A stretch of 27,594 nt of DNA from Paenochrobactrum pullorum (GTDB lineage: Bacteria > Pseudomonadota > Alphaproteobacteria > Rhizobiales > Rhizobiaceae). The position numbers and the translations under genes are program-made. Positions 15,320-24,561 of the stretch are shown piece after piece. The notes beneath the pieces were generated by a model. The model ran no database searches and was not told where the DNA came from. It was given only the letters and a program-made list of their open reading frames with translations. Positions within the stretch are counted from its first letter, which is position 1. Each line of letters starts with the position of its first letter. The stretch covers positions 1 through 27,594 of the forward strand of contig NZ_JBHEEH010000021.1 in the NCBI RefSeq assembly GCF_041929845.1. The letters are read 5' to 3'.

Positions 15320-16933
15320 CTACTCCTCAACCGAAACCCCGGCAAGGGATGTCGTCCCTACAGCGATAGGGTTATAATTTTTTACTTTTTTATTTACAGC
15401 CGTTAAAGCATCAGCAGAGCCAAGAATAATAGCAGGGATTTCCCGATCAAAAATGGTTTGCAGTTCTTTATATAATGGCTCGCGTTCTGCCTGACTTGTT
15501 GCTGCCGCGGCCTTGCGCATCACATCATTATACTCATCATCACACCAGGCTCCGATATTAGACGGACTTGGCTTACCATTAAGATTGCAAGAGAAATAAC
15601 TATTTGGAATCTGGCTTGGATCAGGATAATCCCAGCTACCACCAAACATACCAACCTGCGCTTCTCCAGCTCTTGAGCGCTCTAAATATTCAGCCCATTC
15701 ATAACTTATAACTTCAACCTTAACACCGATTTTCGCCCAATCAGCCTGGATCATTTCTGCTGCTCGACGCCCGTTCGGCATATATGGACGAATAACTGGA
15801 ATGGCCCATACCTGAGTTGAAAAACCATCCGGATATCCTGCTTCTATTAGAAGCTCTTTTGCTCGCTCTGGATTATATTCTCGTAATTGTAAATCAGCAT
15901 TATGCCCCCAAAACATCGGAGGAATGATTGCTGCTGTAGGGTGTCCCATTCCCTGATAGACAACATCAACCAAACGGTTCAAATCCAAACCTAACGCCAA
16001 AGCCTCACGGACTCTATGATCTTGAAATTTGCTATCTTTAAAATTGAACGTCAAAAAACCGGATGATGCAATTTCATTTTCCACCAAGTCGAGTTTGTGG
16101 CTGTTACGGATCACATCAGCGTCTGCTAAATTAGGGAAAAGTGCAATATGGCATTCCCCTGCCAAAGCACGTTGCACTCGTGCAGAAGCATCCGGAGTAA
16201 TCGCCATAACAATAGTTTCTACTAAAGGTGACTTCTCTTTAATTTCAGCAGCTTCCCCCCAAGTATTATGGAAAGCTTTCAGACGCACCATTGAATCCGA
16301 TTGATAGGCTTCAAGCTGAAAGGGCCCTGTGCCAATTGGTATCCGGTCGACATTATCAGGCGTACCACTCTCCAACATTTTACCGGCATATTCAGCAGAT
16401 AAAATGCTCATTGGTTGGAATGCCATAATACCTAAAAATGTCGCATCCCTGCGCCTCAAATGAAATTCGACCGTCAAATCATCAATTTTGCGGACTTCTT
16501 GCAGTAAATCGCCAAGCTTGTTTTCAAAACCAATATATGTACCACCACTTACTAGTGCATATGGATGATTTTTATCCATCATTCGAGCAAAGCTGAACAC
16601 GACATCATCGGCATTAAATGCCCTAGTTGGTGTAAATTCCTTATTGGATTGCCATTGCACATTCTCACGTAACTTGAACGTATAAATAGTGCCATCCTCT
16701 GAAACAGTCCATGCTTGAGACAAGGCTGGTTCAATGGACAAATCTCTCTGTCTTACTGAAACCAACCCATTATAAATTTGCGTCAATACATTGGAAGTAA
16801 CACCATTATTAGTCAGCTGTGGATTGAATGTCTCCGGACTACCTTCAGTGCACATCGTCAAAACTGAGGCATCAGCCCCTGACACAAGCACTCCCGCTAT
16901 CAATGCACTAGAGAATAGTGTTCGAATTTTCAT
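15320..16933 (-). CDS. Peptide-type ABC transporter substrate-binding protein (family 5), orphan
   Basis: Secreted receptor of 537 residues. The signal peptide (MKIRTLFSSALIAGVLVSGA, cut near ADAS) is followed by family-5 features: ETFNPQLTNNG, IYNGLVSVRQRDLSIEPALS, AWTVSEDGTIYTFKLRENVQ and HRVREALALGLDLNRLVDVV. A Cys in LTMCTEGSPE and another pair near YFSCNLNGKPSPSNIGAWCD match the DppA-like subgroup. The ATG has GGGAGGT 5 nt upstream. No permease or ATPase gene adjoins it, so it must borrow a transporter, perhaps the one at 1908-5618, or its partners have been lost. The divergent oxidase gene suggests an amine or amino-acid derivative as ligand. Confidence 0.9.
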   Translation of the reverse strand: MKIRTLFSSALIAGVLVSGADASVLTMCTEGSPETFNPQLTNNGVTSNVLTQIYNGLVSVRQRDLSIEPALSQAWTVSEDGTIYTFKLRENVQWQSNKEFTPTRAFNADDVVFSFARMMDKNHPYALVSGGTYIGFENKLGDLLQEVRKIDDLTVEFHLRRRDATFLGIMAFQPMSILSAEYAGKMLESGTPDNVDRIPIGTGPFQLEAYQSDSMVRLKAFHNTWGEAAEIKEKSPLVETIVMAITPDASARVQRALAGECHIALFPNLADADVIRNSHKLDLVENEIASSGFLTFNFKDSKFQDHRVREALALGLDLNRLVDVVYQGMGHPTAAIIPPMFWGHNADLQLREYNPERAKELLIEAGYPDGFSTQVWAIPVIRPYMPNGRRAAEMIQADWAKIGVKVEVISYEWAEYLERSRAGEAQVGMFGGSWDYPDPSQIPNSYFSCNLNGKPSPSNIGAWCDDEYNDVMRKAAAATSQAEREPLYKELQTIFDREIPAIILGSADALTAVNKKVKNYNPIAVGTTSLAGVSVEE

Positions 16934-17079
16934 TATTTACCTCCCAGTTTCAATTGCAATTAACGATTGCCTTCTTTTTAAATTATCGCTAAGCGTTAAT
17001 TAATATCGACATACGATAATTAATGTTTGCTAAGCAGCAAAATGTCAAGTTCCTATTTTTGATTTTGGGGAGGCACATC
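16934..17079. promoter_or_regulatory. Divergent intergenic region with inverted repeats
   Basis: This 146-bp AT-rich stretch separates the binding-protein gene from the oxidase gene. It holds AATTATCG (16981-16988) with its complement CGATAATT (17014-17021), and inside that TATCG-acata-CGATA (17004-17018). A further GCAAT-taacg-ATTGC is at 16956-16970. These are candidate sites for the nearby IclR regulator; exact promoter boxes are not clear. Confidence 0.4.
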
Positions 17080-18396
17080 ATGAAATCTATTTTAGCATCA
17101 GACTTCAAACCGGACTGTTATTGGTGGGAGGAGTTCCAGCCTTGGAAAGCAGAGGCGGAACTGCCTGCAAAAGCACAAGTTTTAATTATCGGTTCAGGCT
17201 TTGCCGGTCTCTCAGCCGCACTTGAACTATCAAAACACGGCATCGAAGCTATTATTGTTGATACTCGTGAGATCGGTTGGGGAGCCAGCACACGAAATGG
17301 GGGGGGTGTTGGCGGAACGCAATCAATCGGACGTAATTTTACTGGTCGACAAACCCTGCCCGACGAAGAAATTCGCAAGCTACGTCAAGATGCTGCACAA
17401 GCATTTCCGTTGGTACGCTCACTCATCGAAGATGAACAAATCGAATGCCATTTTACGATGAAAGGCAGTTTTACCGGTGCATTCACTCCTTCGCATTTCA
17501 AAGCCATGCAAAAGCGTGCAGATGAGCTTAATAAAAATCCACGCACCCATAGTTATCTGATCCCCAAAGAACAGCAAAGAACTGAAATTGGCAGTGACTT
17601 CTACTATGGAGGCATGGTCACGGAGGGAAACGCCACCATACAACCAGCACTCTATGTCAAAGGCTTGCTGGATGCCTGCATAAGAAGAGGTGTACGTTTT
17701 TCATCCAATAACCCAGTCAAAAATCTCAAGCAACAAGGCAATAAGTGGCTCGTCAGTACGGCTCAAGGTAATTGTCTGGCCAATGATGTTATCGTTGCAA
17801 CTAATGGTTATACAACCAATGTTACACCTCATTTTTCTAAACGTATCATTCCTGTTGCCAGCCATATAATTGCAACAGAAGAGATTGATACAGATCTTAT
17901 GAAATCGCTATTTCCAAATGGCCGCATGCTTTCAGACAGCAAGCGCGTTTTATATTATTACCGCCCTTCACCGGATGGGCGCCGTATTATTTTTGGCGGT
18001 CGTGCACGCTTTACTGAAGTAGGTGAAGAAAAAATTGCGTCCCTATTACATACGGCATTAAGCGAGCGTTTTCCCCAGCTTAGTGATACTAAAGTAAGCC
18101 ACGCGTGGACAGGGTCGCTTGGCTTTACTTTTGATGCAACCGGGCATATGGGGCAACAGCAAGGACTTTACTATTGTATGGGCTGCAACGGTAGCGGCAT
18201 TGCTATGATGACTTACCTCGGGTTTCAAACTGCTAGAAAAATTGCAGTAGCAAAAGGCTACCAATGCGCTTTTGACCGCCCGTCTTTTCCATCCAATCCA
18301 CTTTATAATGGGAGCACTTGGTTTTTGCCTATTGTCGGAGGATGGTACCGAATGCGTGACAAATGGGATCGGACAATTGCGACAAGTATCAATTGA
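17080..18396 (+). CDS. FAD-dependent amine/amino-acid oxidase (DAO family, PuuB-like)
   Basis: Flavoprotein oxidoreductase of 438 residues. The dinucleotide-binding GSGFAG is at residues 38-43, preceded by VLIIGSG. The segment WGASTRNGGGVGG near 68-80 is typical of gamma-glutamylputrescine oxidase/glycine-oxidase relatives. The C-terminal FAD contact is in CMGCNGSGIAMMTYLGFQTA. The start is ATG 17080, since GGGGAGG lies 6 nt upstream; an earlier ATG at 17023 adds 19 hydrophobic residues without such a site. It would oxidise a primary or secondary amine to an imine with O2 as acceptor. The divergent binding protein and IclR gene suggest a small transport-and-oxidation unit. Confidence 0.85.
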   Translation: MKSILASDFKPDCYWWEEFQPWKAEAELPAKAQVLIIGSGFAGLSAALELSKHGIEAIIVDTREIGWGASTRNGGGVGGTQSIGRNFTGRQTLPDEEIRKLRQDAAQAFPLVRSLIEDEQIECHFTMKGSFTGAFTPSHFKAMQKRADELNKNPRTHSYLIPKEQQRTEIGSDFYYGGMVTEGNATIQPALYVKGLLDACIRRGVRFSSNNPVKNLKQQGNKWLVSTAQGNCLANDVIVATNGYTTNVTPHFSKRIIPVASHIIATEEIDTDLMKSLFPNGRMLSDSKRVLYYYRPSPDGRRIIFGGRARFTEVGEEKIASLLHTALSERFPQLSDTKVSHAWTGSLGFTFDATGHMGQQQGLYYCMGCNGSGIAMMTYLGFQTARKIAVAKGYQCAFDRPSFPSNPLYNGSTWFLPIVGGWYRMRDKWDRTIATSIN

Positions 18397-18715
18397 TACA
18401 GGTTGATTATGGCAGACCTTTTATAAATTTTCAGAATTCAAGCAACACAGTTCACAGGGTAAACTTTATGGTATGCTAAAATCGTAAATCTGATATACAG
18501 TTTTAATGAGCTCATAAGTAGGTCTTATTAAACTTTGATTTACCATCTTAAAAGTTTATTTCATAAAAAAGGATGTCGGGCTGGACGTTTCTTTAACTTT
18601 CTATTCCCTATAGGCGCCTTCAGAATGCAAATAATGAAGGCGTCAAAGCCACTAAATTTTGCTTCTTGTGAAATAAATAATCGATATAAGTTTTAGAAAA
18701 TAGTTCCTTAAATGA
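18397..18715. other. Intergenic region between convergent genes
   Basis: The oxidase and the kinase genes converge here. The only structure I see is CGCCTTCA (18615-18622) with TGAAGGCG (18635-18642), an 8-bp stem with a 12-nt loop and no clear U-tract on either strand. It could be a weak bidirectional terminator. Nothing in this AT-rich stretch looks coding. Confidence 0.35.
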
Positions 18716-20323
18716 TTAATAGAACTCTCTAATTTGACGAGCTGTTTCTTGTAGTAATATAAATGATTTAAAGCGCTGAATATGCCATTGCTGTGAGTGG
18801 GCGCTTGGCTTGTTGATATCACCCATTTCAGACATATTGGACATCGCTGATGGTAAGTCCTGATAAGCACCGGCTGCCACAGCACCAAGCATAGCAGATC
18901 CCAGCAAAACAGGCTCTGCAGACTTGGAGGCCGCAACTACCAGCTCTGTTGTGTCTGCAAGAATTTGGCGAACAAGATGAGAACGTGCTGCACCGCCTGA
19001 AACAACTAGAGTATCTGTCACAATGCCTTTTGCACGTTGCGCTTCAACAATTTGCCGTGCCCCATAGCCAAGCCCGCAAAGCCCGGCCAGATAAAGCCCC
19101 GCCAGACTATCAATACCTGCATCTAGATTTAGCCCTGCAATGATCGCCCGTGCATCCGGATCAGCAAATGGGGCACGATTACCGAGAAACTCCGGCACCA
19201 CATGAATATCACCAACAATTGCCTTGATAGATGCAGCACCGCCTTTAGCTTGAATGATGTTTGCCAGATAATCTGCAAGGCTCAGCCCTTGAGAGGCAGC
19301 GTTTTTTTCAGCTTCACGTGCAAAAGGATGCATGTGGATCAGGTGGTCAATTGCAGCACCTGCTGCTGATTGGCCACCTTCATTAAGCCATAAATCCGGC
19401 AGCATAGCCGAATAATATGGACCCCAGACACCATCCACAAAAGTCGGCTTTTCGGTTGTGGTCATCGTACAGGCCGATGTGCCAAAGACATAAGCCATAC
19501 GTGTCAATAAGTTACCGGCATCACCACGCGCGCCGACCGTACCTATGCCACCAGCATGAGCGTCGATCAGTCCGGCAGCAACAGCTGTTCCTGGCAGAAG
19601 ACCTAAATCTTGTGCAGCTTGATTACTTAAACCGCCAAGCTTATGACCACCTACGCATATATCAGTGCCTATGCGTGAAAACCCTTCATCTGCAAGTTGC
19701 TCTAAGCCAACTGCGCGGAAATAAGTTTCATCCCAACGGTTTTCATGGCTGAGATAGGTCCATTTGCACGTAACTGTACATGCCGAGCGCGCAAGGTTTC
19801 CGCATGATTTCCACGTCAGAAAATCACTCAGATCAAAAAACTGCCATGCCTTATTGAAAGTGTCCGGTTTGTTTTCTTTCAGCCATAATAGTTTGGGTGT
19901 TTCCATTTCCGGAGAAATAGTGCCACCGACATAGTTTAAAACCTGAGCTGCCGTTGCATTGATACGCTCGGCCTGATCAACTGCGCGATGATCCATCCAC
20001 ACAATAATATTACGGACAGGATCACCTGACGGCCCGACCGCTAATGGTCTACCACCCTCGCCAAGCACGACCAATGAACATGTCGCATCATAGCCTATAC
20101 CTGCAATGTCATTTGAAGAAATGCCGCTTAGCTGAACGGCCTCTTGAACGCTTTCACAAACGGCCTGCCAGATATTGTCACTTGATTGTTCAACAATGCT
20201 GCCGGCTTCGCGCCATATAGTAATGTCACGTTTGGCTGAGGCCAGCAAATTGCCTCTTGCATCAAATAAACCGGCACGCGCACTGCCTGTACCGACATCA
20301 ACACCCAAATAATAATGGTTCAT
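18716..20323 (-). CDS. FGGY-family pentulose kinase (probable D-ribulokinase)
   Basis: Sugar kinase of 535 residues, the length of the FGGY pentulose-kinase group (AraB and D-ribulokinase types). The N-terminal ATPase loop is GVDVGTGSARAGLFD (residues 7-21). Also visible are VWMDHRAVDQAERIN, ISPEMETPKLLWLKEN, the catalytic-Asp region GLIDAHAGGIGTVG, and the C-terminal VVSGGAARSHLVRQI. Its partner upstream is a ribitol 2-dehydrogenase, whose product D-ribulose is the natural substrate for such a kinase, giving D-ribulose 5-phosphate. It starts 57 bp after the dehydrogenase stop with GGAG before the ATG and is the last gene of the operon. L-ribulose or xylulose as substrate cannot be excluded. 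Confidence 0.82.
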   Translation of the reverse strand: MNHYYLGVDVGTGSARAGLFDARGNLLASAKRDITIWREAGSIVEQSSDNIWQAVCESVQEAVQLSGISSNDIAGIGYDATCSLVVLGEGGRPLAVGPSGDPVRNIIVWMDHRAVDQAERINATAAQVLNYVGGTISPEMETPKLLWLKENKPDTFNKAWQFFDLSDFLTWKSCGNLARSACTVTCKWTYLSHENRWDETYFRAVGLEQLADEGFSRIGTDICVGGHKLGGLSNQAAQDLGLLPGTAVAAGLIDAHAGGIGTVGARGDAGNLLTRMAYVFGTSACTMTTTEKPTFVDGVWGPYYSAMLPDLWLNEGGQSAAGAAIDHLIHMHPFAREAEKNAASQGLSLADYLANIIQAKGGAASIKAIVGDIHVVPEFLGNRAPFADPDARAIIAGLNLDAGIDSLAGLYLAGLCGLGYGARQIVEAQRAKGIVTDTLVVSGGAARSHLVRQILADTTELVVAASKSAEPVLLGSAMLGAVAAGAYQDLPSAMSNMSEMGDINKPSAHSQQWHIQRFKSFILLQETARQIREFY

Positions 20324-20379
20324 GATCTCCGACCCGCTCAGGAGTGTTTGAATAAAGGAATGAAAGCCGTGATAAAAGA

Positions 20380-21108
20380 TTAAAGATCAAGGCTTTGCGG
20401 TATAATCACCAGATCACGGATGGTAATATTACGCGGTCGTGTCAACATGAATATGACTGATTCAGCTACCTCTTTTGGCTCCATCAGGCTACCGGCAGCC
20501 AGTGCCTCTTCCAGCTTGGCTTTTGGCCAATCGCTAATGAGGGCTGTTACGACAGGTCCAGGCAGCACACCGCCAACACGAATGCCGTGCGGCGCTACTT
20601 GCCTGCGTACCGTATGAACAAAGGCCTGAACCGCATGTTTTGATGCGGTATAAATCGGTTCCCAAATAACCGGTACAACACCGGCCACTGAACTTGTTAC
20701 AATGATATCACCGGTTTTGCGTTCCATCATATGAGGCAAAACTGCATGGATGGTGCGGAAAACTGCATTGACGTTCAGGTTCAACATACGATCCCACGCA
20801 TCAGGCTCACCTTCCCACAAAGGCCCGCCGCAATAAGCACCAGCATTGGCGTGGAACACATCAAGCTGACCGGCTTGTTCCAGAATTTGCGGCATCATGG
20901 TTGCGACAGATTCTGGATTGAGCAAATCAATCACCAATGGTTTGGCTTTTGATCCAAGTTCCGCACATTTTTCCTGCAGCGCTTTTTCATCACGATCAAC
21001 CAGAAACACAGTCATACCTGCTTCGATCATATGCTTTGCACATTCAAAACCGATCCCTGAAGCAGCACCTGTAACAGCACCAATCTGACCTGTGAGATCC
21101 TGAGCCAT
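20380..21108 (-). CDS. rbtD: Short-chain dehydrogenase, ribitol 2-dehydrogenase type
   Basis: Classical SDR of 242 residues. The NAD loop is TGAASGIGFE (residues 14-23), then the acidic LVDRD that prefers NAD over NADP, the HANAGAYCGGP motif, the catalytic Ser in SSVAG, and YTASK (YxxxK). From memory the stretches VVPVIWEPIYTASK and VRVGGVLPGPVVTAL are close to Klebsiella ribitol 2-dehydrogenase, including the C-terminal IPQSLDL. It would oxidise ribitol to D-ribulose in the cytoplasm. It lies between the permease and kinase genes of one operon, in keeping with a pentitol pathway. A related pentitol is possible as substrate. Confidence 0.8.
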   Translation of the reverse strand: MAQDLTGQIGAVTGAASGIGFECAKHMIEAGMTVFLVDRDEKALQEKCAELGSKAKPLVIDLLNPESVATMMPQILEQAGQLDVFHANAGAYCGGPLWEGEPDAWDRMLNLNVNAVFRTIHAVLPHMMERKTGDIIVTSSVAGVVPVIWEPIYTASKHAVQAFVHTVRRQVAPHGIRVGGVLPGPVVTALISDWPKAKLEEALAAGSLMEPKEVAESVIFMLTRPRNITIRDLVIIPQSLDL

Positions 21109-21128
21109 TTTTTGAAACCTTTCAGAAA

Positions 21129-22373
21129 TTAAGCGCGGCCATGAGATTGGCGCGAACGACGGGCAAGGGAGTCAACGATCACAGCAATAGCCAACACGGC
21201 ACCAGTGATCATATAACGAAGCGATGATGAGAGATCGAGCAATGTCAGGCCGCTGGCAATGGACTGAATAACGATAATGCCAAGTAAGGCTGACCAAGCA
21301 CTGCCGCGTCCGCCAAAAAGGCTGGTGCCGCCAATAACAGCTGCTGCAATGGCATTAAGATTGACATCACCCGTACCAGCTTGCTGGCTTGAGGAGGCAA
21401 GACGTGCTGCTGCCAGAATGCCACCTGTTGCAGCTAACACTGAACAGGTCATAAAGGCTGAGACATAAATTAAATTCACATTGATACCGGCACGACGTGC
21501 GGCTTCACGATTTCCGCCAACAGCCTGCATCGCCCTGCCCCATTTAGTGCGTGTCAACGCATAGTTCATAGCAATGACCAATGCAACAAATACACCAAAC
21601 ATCCATGGCACACCACGGGATTGATTCAGATAGTAAACAACGCCACCGATCAACACCGTTATTGTGACAGCTTTAAGTGCAATACCCGTTGGTGAGGCAG
21701 CAGACAATCCAGCTGAACGACGACGCTGAGCAGCACTGAACTCCGTCAGAAAAATCGCCAGTCCGGCGGCTAACACAAGTGCATAAGAAAGCAGACGCGG
21801 GATAACCAACAGCTGGCCAAAGTTTACAAGCCATGAGCCGTATGGCAGGTTGATCGATCCGGTATTGCCAAGAAGATAAAGTTGTAAACCAAGTGCGGCA
21901 AGTAAGCCTGCTAATGTCGAAACGAAGCTTGGCATACTAAAACGCGTATAAAGAAACGCATAAAGCAGACCAATGACAGCACCGGTGCATAAAGCCGCCA
22001 TGATGGCAATGCCAACAGGCCAGCCGTGATTGACCCAAAGAACGCCGACAACAGCTGAGGCCAGCCCACTAACGGAACCCACAGACAAGTCGATCTCGCC
22101 AAGCATAAGCACACAGACAATGCCAAGTGCAATAACGCCGATGGTGGAGCTGTCAAAAAGAAGATTGACCAGATTACTGCTTGAGAGAAAAACAGGATTC
22201 AATGACTGGAAAACCGTCCAGATAATGACCAGACCAATAATAACCGGCAATGAGCCCAGATCACCTGAGCGAACGCGATCAAAAAAACCTCTCACGGCAC
22301 CTGAAACACCTTCATCATGGCGCACGCGCGCATCTTGACGGTCAAGAGGAGTATTGCCTGTTTCTTGCGTCAT
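21129..22373 (-). CDS. Sugar/polyol ABC transporter permease (RbsC/XylH type)
   Basis: Inner-membrane permease of 414 residues, larger than RbsC (about 320) and close to XylH (about 390). Conserved blocks are IGVIALGIVCVLMLGEIDLS, then VGSVSGLASAVVGVLW, MPSFVSTLAGLLAALG, GNREAARRAGINVNLIYVSA and DVNLNAIAAAVIGGTSLFGG. A central insert around residues 205-230 carries Arg/Ser-rich RRRSAGLSAAS between membrane helices, as in XylH-like permeases. Its ATG overlaps the stop of the ATPase gene by 4 bases (ATGA), indicating coupling. It would move ribitol or a similar polyol. Confidence 0.9.
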   Translation of the reverse strand: MTQETGNTPLDRQDARVRHDEGVSGAVRGFFDRVRSGDLGSLPVIIGLVIIWTVFQSLNPVFLSSSNLVNLLFDSSTIGVIALGIVCVLMLGEIDLSVGSVSGLASAVVGVLWVNHGWPVGIAIMAALCTGAVIGLLYAFLYTRFSMPSFVSTLAGLLAALGLQLYLLGNTGSINLPYGSWLVNFGQLLVIPRLLSYALVLAAGLAIFLTEFSAAQRRRSAGLSAASPTGIALKAVTITVLIGGVVYYLNQSRGVPWMFGVFVALVIAMNYALTRTKWGRAMQAVGGNREAARRAGINVNLIYVSAFMTCSVLAATGGILAAARLASSSQQAGTGDVNLNAIAAAVIGGTSLFGGRGSAWSALLGIIVIQSIASGLTLLDLSSSLRYMITGAVLAIAVIVDSLARRSRQSHGRA

Positions 22374-23206
22374 TTTTCTACTCCATGGTCTGCACTGCGG
22401 GAGTCTGCTTCTGATATAACTTGGCGGCGCGCGGCTCTTCGCGATACTGAATTGCTGCTGGCGCCCGTAATCGCCGCGACAAGTTCTTCATTGGAGGAAT
22501 CCGGATAGAAAACGCCGTTATTGCGCCCCAAGCGTAAAACAACAATCCGATCTGCAACTGCGCGCACATCTTCCATATTATGGCTGATCATCAAAACACC
22601 CAAACCGCGATCACGTACCCGCTCGATAAGATCCAGCACTTCGGCTGTTTGTGCGACGCCCAAAGCAGCAGTTGGCTCGTCCAGCATGATGAGTTTAGGC
22701 TCAAGCAACAATGAGCGAGAAATCGCTACGGTCTGACGTTGACCACCTGAGAGTGAAGCTACAGGTTCGCGTACACTTGGAATACGTGCTGAAAGTTCAT
22801 TGAGAAGTTTCCATGCCTTGATTTCCATAGAGACTTCGTCAAGTCGATATGGACTCATTTCACGCCCAAGAAAAATATTGGCAACAACATCAAGATTTTC
22901 ACACAGCGCCAAGTCCTGAAAAACTGTCGCAATACCAAGTTCAAGCGCCACGCCAGGTGATGAAAGCACTACCTGCTTACCGTTAAATTCTACCGTGCCG
23001 GATGTTGGCTGATATACACCGGCCAGTGTTTTTATCAGGGTGGATTTTCCAGCGCCATTATCACCCACAAGAGCCACAACCTCGCCGGGATAAACCTCAA
23101 GATTGATCTCTGTCAGAGCTGAAACAGCACCAAAATTTTTTGATATTCCGTTAAGGCGCAACACTGGCTGATTGGGTGCCGTTGAGGCATTGTGATCTTG
23201 AGACAT
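22370..23206 (-). CDS. Sugar/polyol ABC transporter ATPase, single-domain
   Basis: ATPase of 278 residues with one nucleotide-binding domain, unlike RbsA/XylG proteins of about 500 residues that have two. Walker A is GDNGAGKST (about residues 48-56), the Q-loop TVFQDLALCENL, the signature LSGGQRQTVAISRSLL, Walker B LIMLDEPTAALGV and the switch His in ISHNMEDVR. Single-domain forms occur in alphaproteobacterial fructose/polyol transporters (FrcA type), where they work as homodimers. It follows the binding-protein gene after 91 bp that contain a strong hairpin. Confidence 0.9.
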   Translation of the reverse strand: MSQDHNASTAPNQPVLRLNGISKNFGAVSALTEINLEVYPGEVVALVGDNGAGKSTLIKTLAGVYQPTSGTVEFNGKQVVLSSPGVALELGIATVFQDLALCENLDVVANIFLGREMSPYRLDEVSMEIKAWKLLNELSARIPSVREPVASLSGGQRQTVAISRSLLLEPKLIMLDEPTAALGVAQTAEVLDLIERVRDRGLGVLMISHNMEDVRAVADRIVVLRLGRNNGVFYPDSSNEELVAAITGASSNSVSRRAARRQVISEADSRSADHGVEK

Positions 23207-23262
23207 TATTACTCGTTCCCTGTGGTCGCTTATATTCCTGTTTCACTACCTCAACAGGAAAA

Positions 23263-23292
23263 GAAGGTGTCCGGCAATCACCGGACACCTTC
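23263..23292 (-). terminator. Intra-operon hairpin between binding-protein and ATPase genes
   Basis: GAAGGTGTCCGG (23263-23274) and CCGGACACCTTC (23281-23292) form a perfect 12-bp stem with a 6-nt loop. On the minus strand it is followed by TTTTCC. It lies just after the binding-protein stop. Such hairpins commonly stop part of the transcripts or protect the upstream message so that more binding protein is made than ATPase and permease. Confidence 0.65.
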
Positions 23293-23297
23293 GCGGA

Positions 23298-24350
23298 TTA
23301 CTGTGTTATTCCGAGTTTTTTGCAACCCTCGGCATAGCGATCAACACAAAGCATTTCAGCCGGTACAATGTTTTTATCAATAATCTCAGCTTTGAGATTA
23401 TCTGCTGTCACAACAACAGGCACAAAAAGCTTGGACGGCGTATTATATAATGTGGCTTCAGCCGTAGGTGTTTCACCATTCAGAAACTGGCCAGCAATTT
23501 TAGCGGCTTCTGCTGCCACGATCTCCGAGGGTTTATTAATGGTGTTGTACTGGTCACCGGAAATAATAAGCTGGAGTGCAGCAATCGTCGCGTCATTACC
23601 GGTCACTGGTGGAAGCGGATCAATACCGGATGCTTTCATGGCAGCAATTGCGCCACCGGCTGTACCGTCATTAGCCGCGACAACACCAACAATCTGATCA
23701 TTGAAACGGGTGATCTGGCCGCTGGCCCATTGCTGTGCTTTGCTTGGTGCCCATTCAGGGGTGTCAAATTCAGCCAGTGTCTTATAGCCGCTGTCTTTCA
23801 GACCCGCATGAATACCATTTTTGATAAGGCCCGCTGCAGCATCGGTTGGTGAGCCGTTAATCTGCAACACGCCACCTTTGTCGCCAGCAACGCCTTTATC
23901 TTTCAAATGTTTAACTAGAGATTCAGCAATCGATTTTCCAATCGCTTCATTGTCAAAGGAGACATAAAAATCAGAAACCGCATCGGGGATCGGGCGGTCA
24001 TAAGCAATGACTTTGACATCTTGAGATTGTGCAAGTTTTACTAATGAAGCAGCGGCTGCAGTGTCGACGGCATCTAGTACAATGACCTTTGCGCCTTGCG
24101 AAATGACAGAGTTAAATTGCTGCTGCTGTTTGCTCGCATCGCCATCCGCGTTGAGATAGAGAACCTTGCAGCTCTCACAGAATTTCTTCATTTCTGCAGC
24201 AAAGCCCGGATAATCGCGTTCTTCATATCGTGTGGATGCCTGATCCGGCATCAAGAAGCCTACAATAGCATCCTTTACTTCCGCCTGAGCGGTGCCACCA
24301 GCCATCATCATCACGCCTAAAAGCGCGCTTGTCATTTTCAATGTTTTCAT
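23298..24350 (-). CDS. Sugar/polyol ABC transporter substrate-binding protein (XylF/RbsB type)
   Basis: Secreted type-1 periplasmic binding protein of 350 residues. The start is the ATG at 24350, because AGGAGGAAAGTC precedes it; the frame is open 37 codons further without a signal-like N-terminus. The signal peptide (MKTLKMTSALLGVMMMAGGT, then AQA) precedes the mature start near EVKDAIVG. Family motifs are GFLMPDQASTRYEERDYPGF, FNSVISQGAKVIVLDAVD, KVIAYDRPI and FYVSFDNEAIGKSIAESLV, close to XylF. Cys pairs FCESCK and LCVDRYAEGCKK could form disulphides. It is the first gene of the transporter operon and the likely ribitol receptor (substrate from context). Confidence 0.9.
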   Translation of the reverse strand: MKTLKMTSALLGVMMMAGGTAQAEVKDAIVGFLMPDQASTRYEERDYPGFAAEMKKFCESCKVLYLNADGDASKQQQQFNSVISQGAKVIVLDAVDTAAAASLVKLAQSQDVKVIAYDRPIPDAVSDFYVSFDNEAIGKSIAESLVKHLKDKGVAGDKGGVLQINGSPTDAAAGLIKNGIHAGLKDSGYKTLAEFDTPEWAPSKAQQWASGQITRFNDQIVGVVAANDGTAGGAIAAMKASGIDPLPPVTGNDATIAALQLIISGDQYNTINKPSEIVAAEAAKIAGQFLNGETPTAEATLYNTPSKLFVPVVVTADNLKAEIIDKNIVPAEMLCVDRYAEGCKKLGITQ

Positions 24351-24561
24351 GACTTTCCTCCTGACATTCAGTCGTATTTTTTCTGGATAACCGCTGGCAA
24401 ATCTCTGCCTCGCAACTCTGATCAAATCAGACCAACCTTCCTTCCGGGCAAGCTGGTTCACAAAATCGATACTTTACGATGCCTCCACTTGTCTGCGCTG
24501 CCGTCTCCCATTAGGCAGTTTCGTTTCATTAAGCTTTTTGCTCAATGAACTTGTTGCACAG

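Noticed and set aside
18615..18642. 8-bp hairpin between the convergent oxidase and kinase genes as a firm terminator
   Set aside because: Neither strand has a U-tract after the stem; noted only in the gap description.
24351..24461. 37-codon N-terminal extension of the polyol binding protein
   Set aside because: It would bury the signal peptide inside the protein; the ATG at 24350 has AGGAGG and begins a normal signal sequence.
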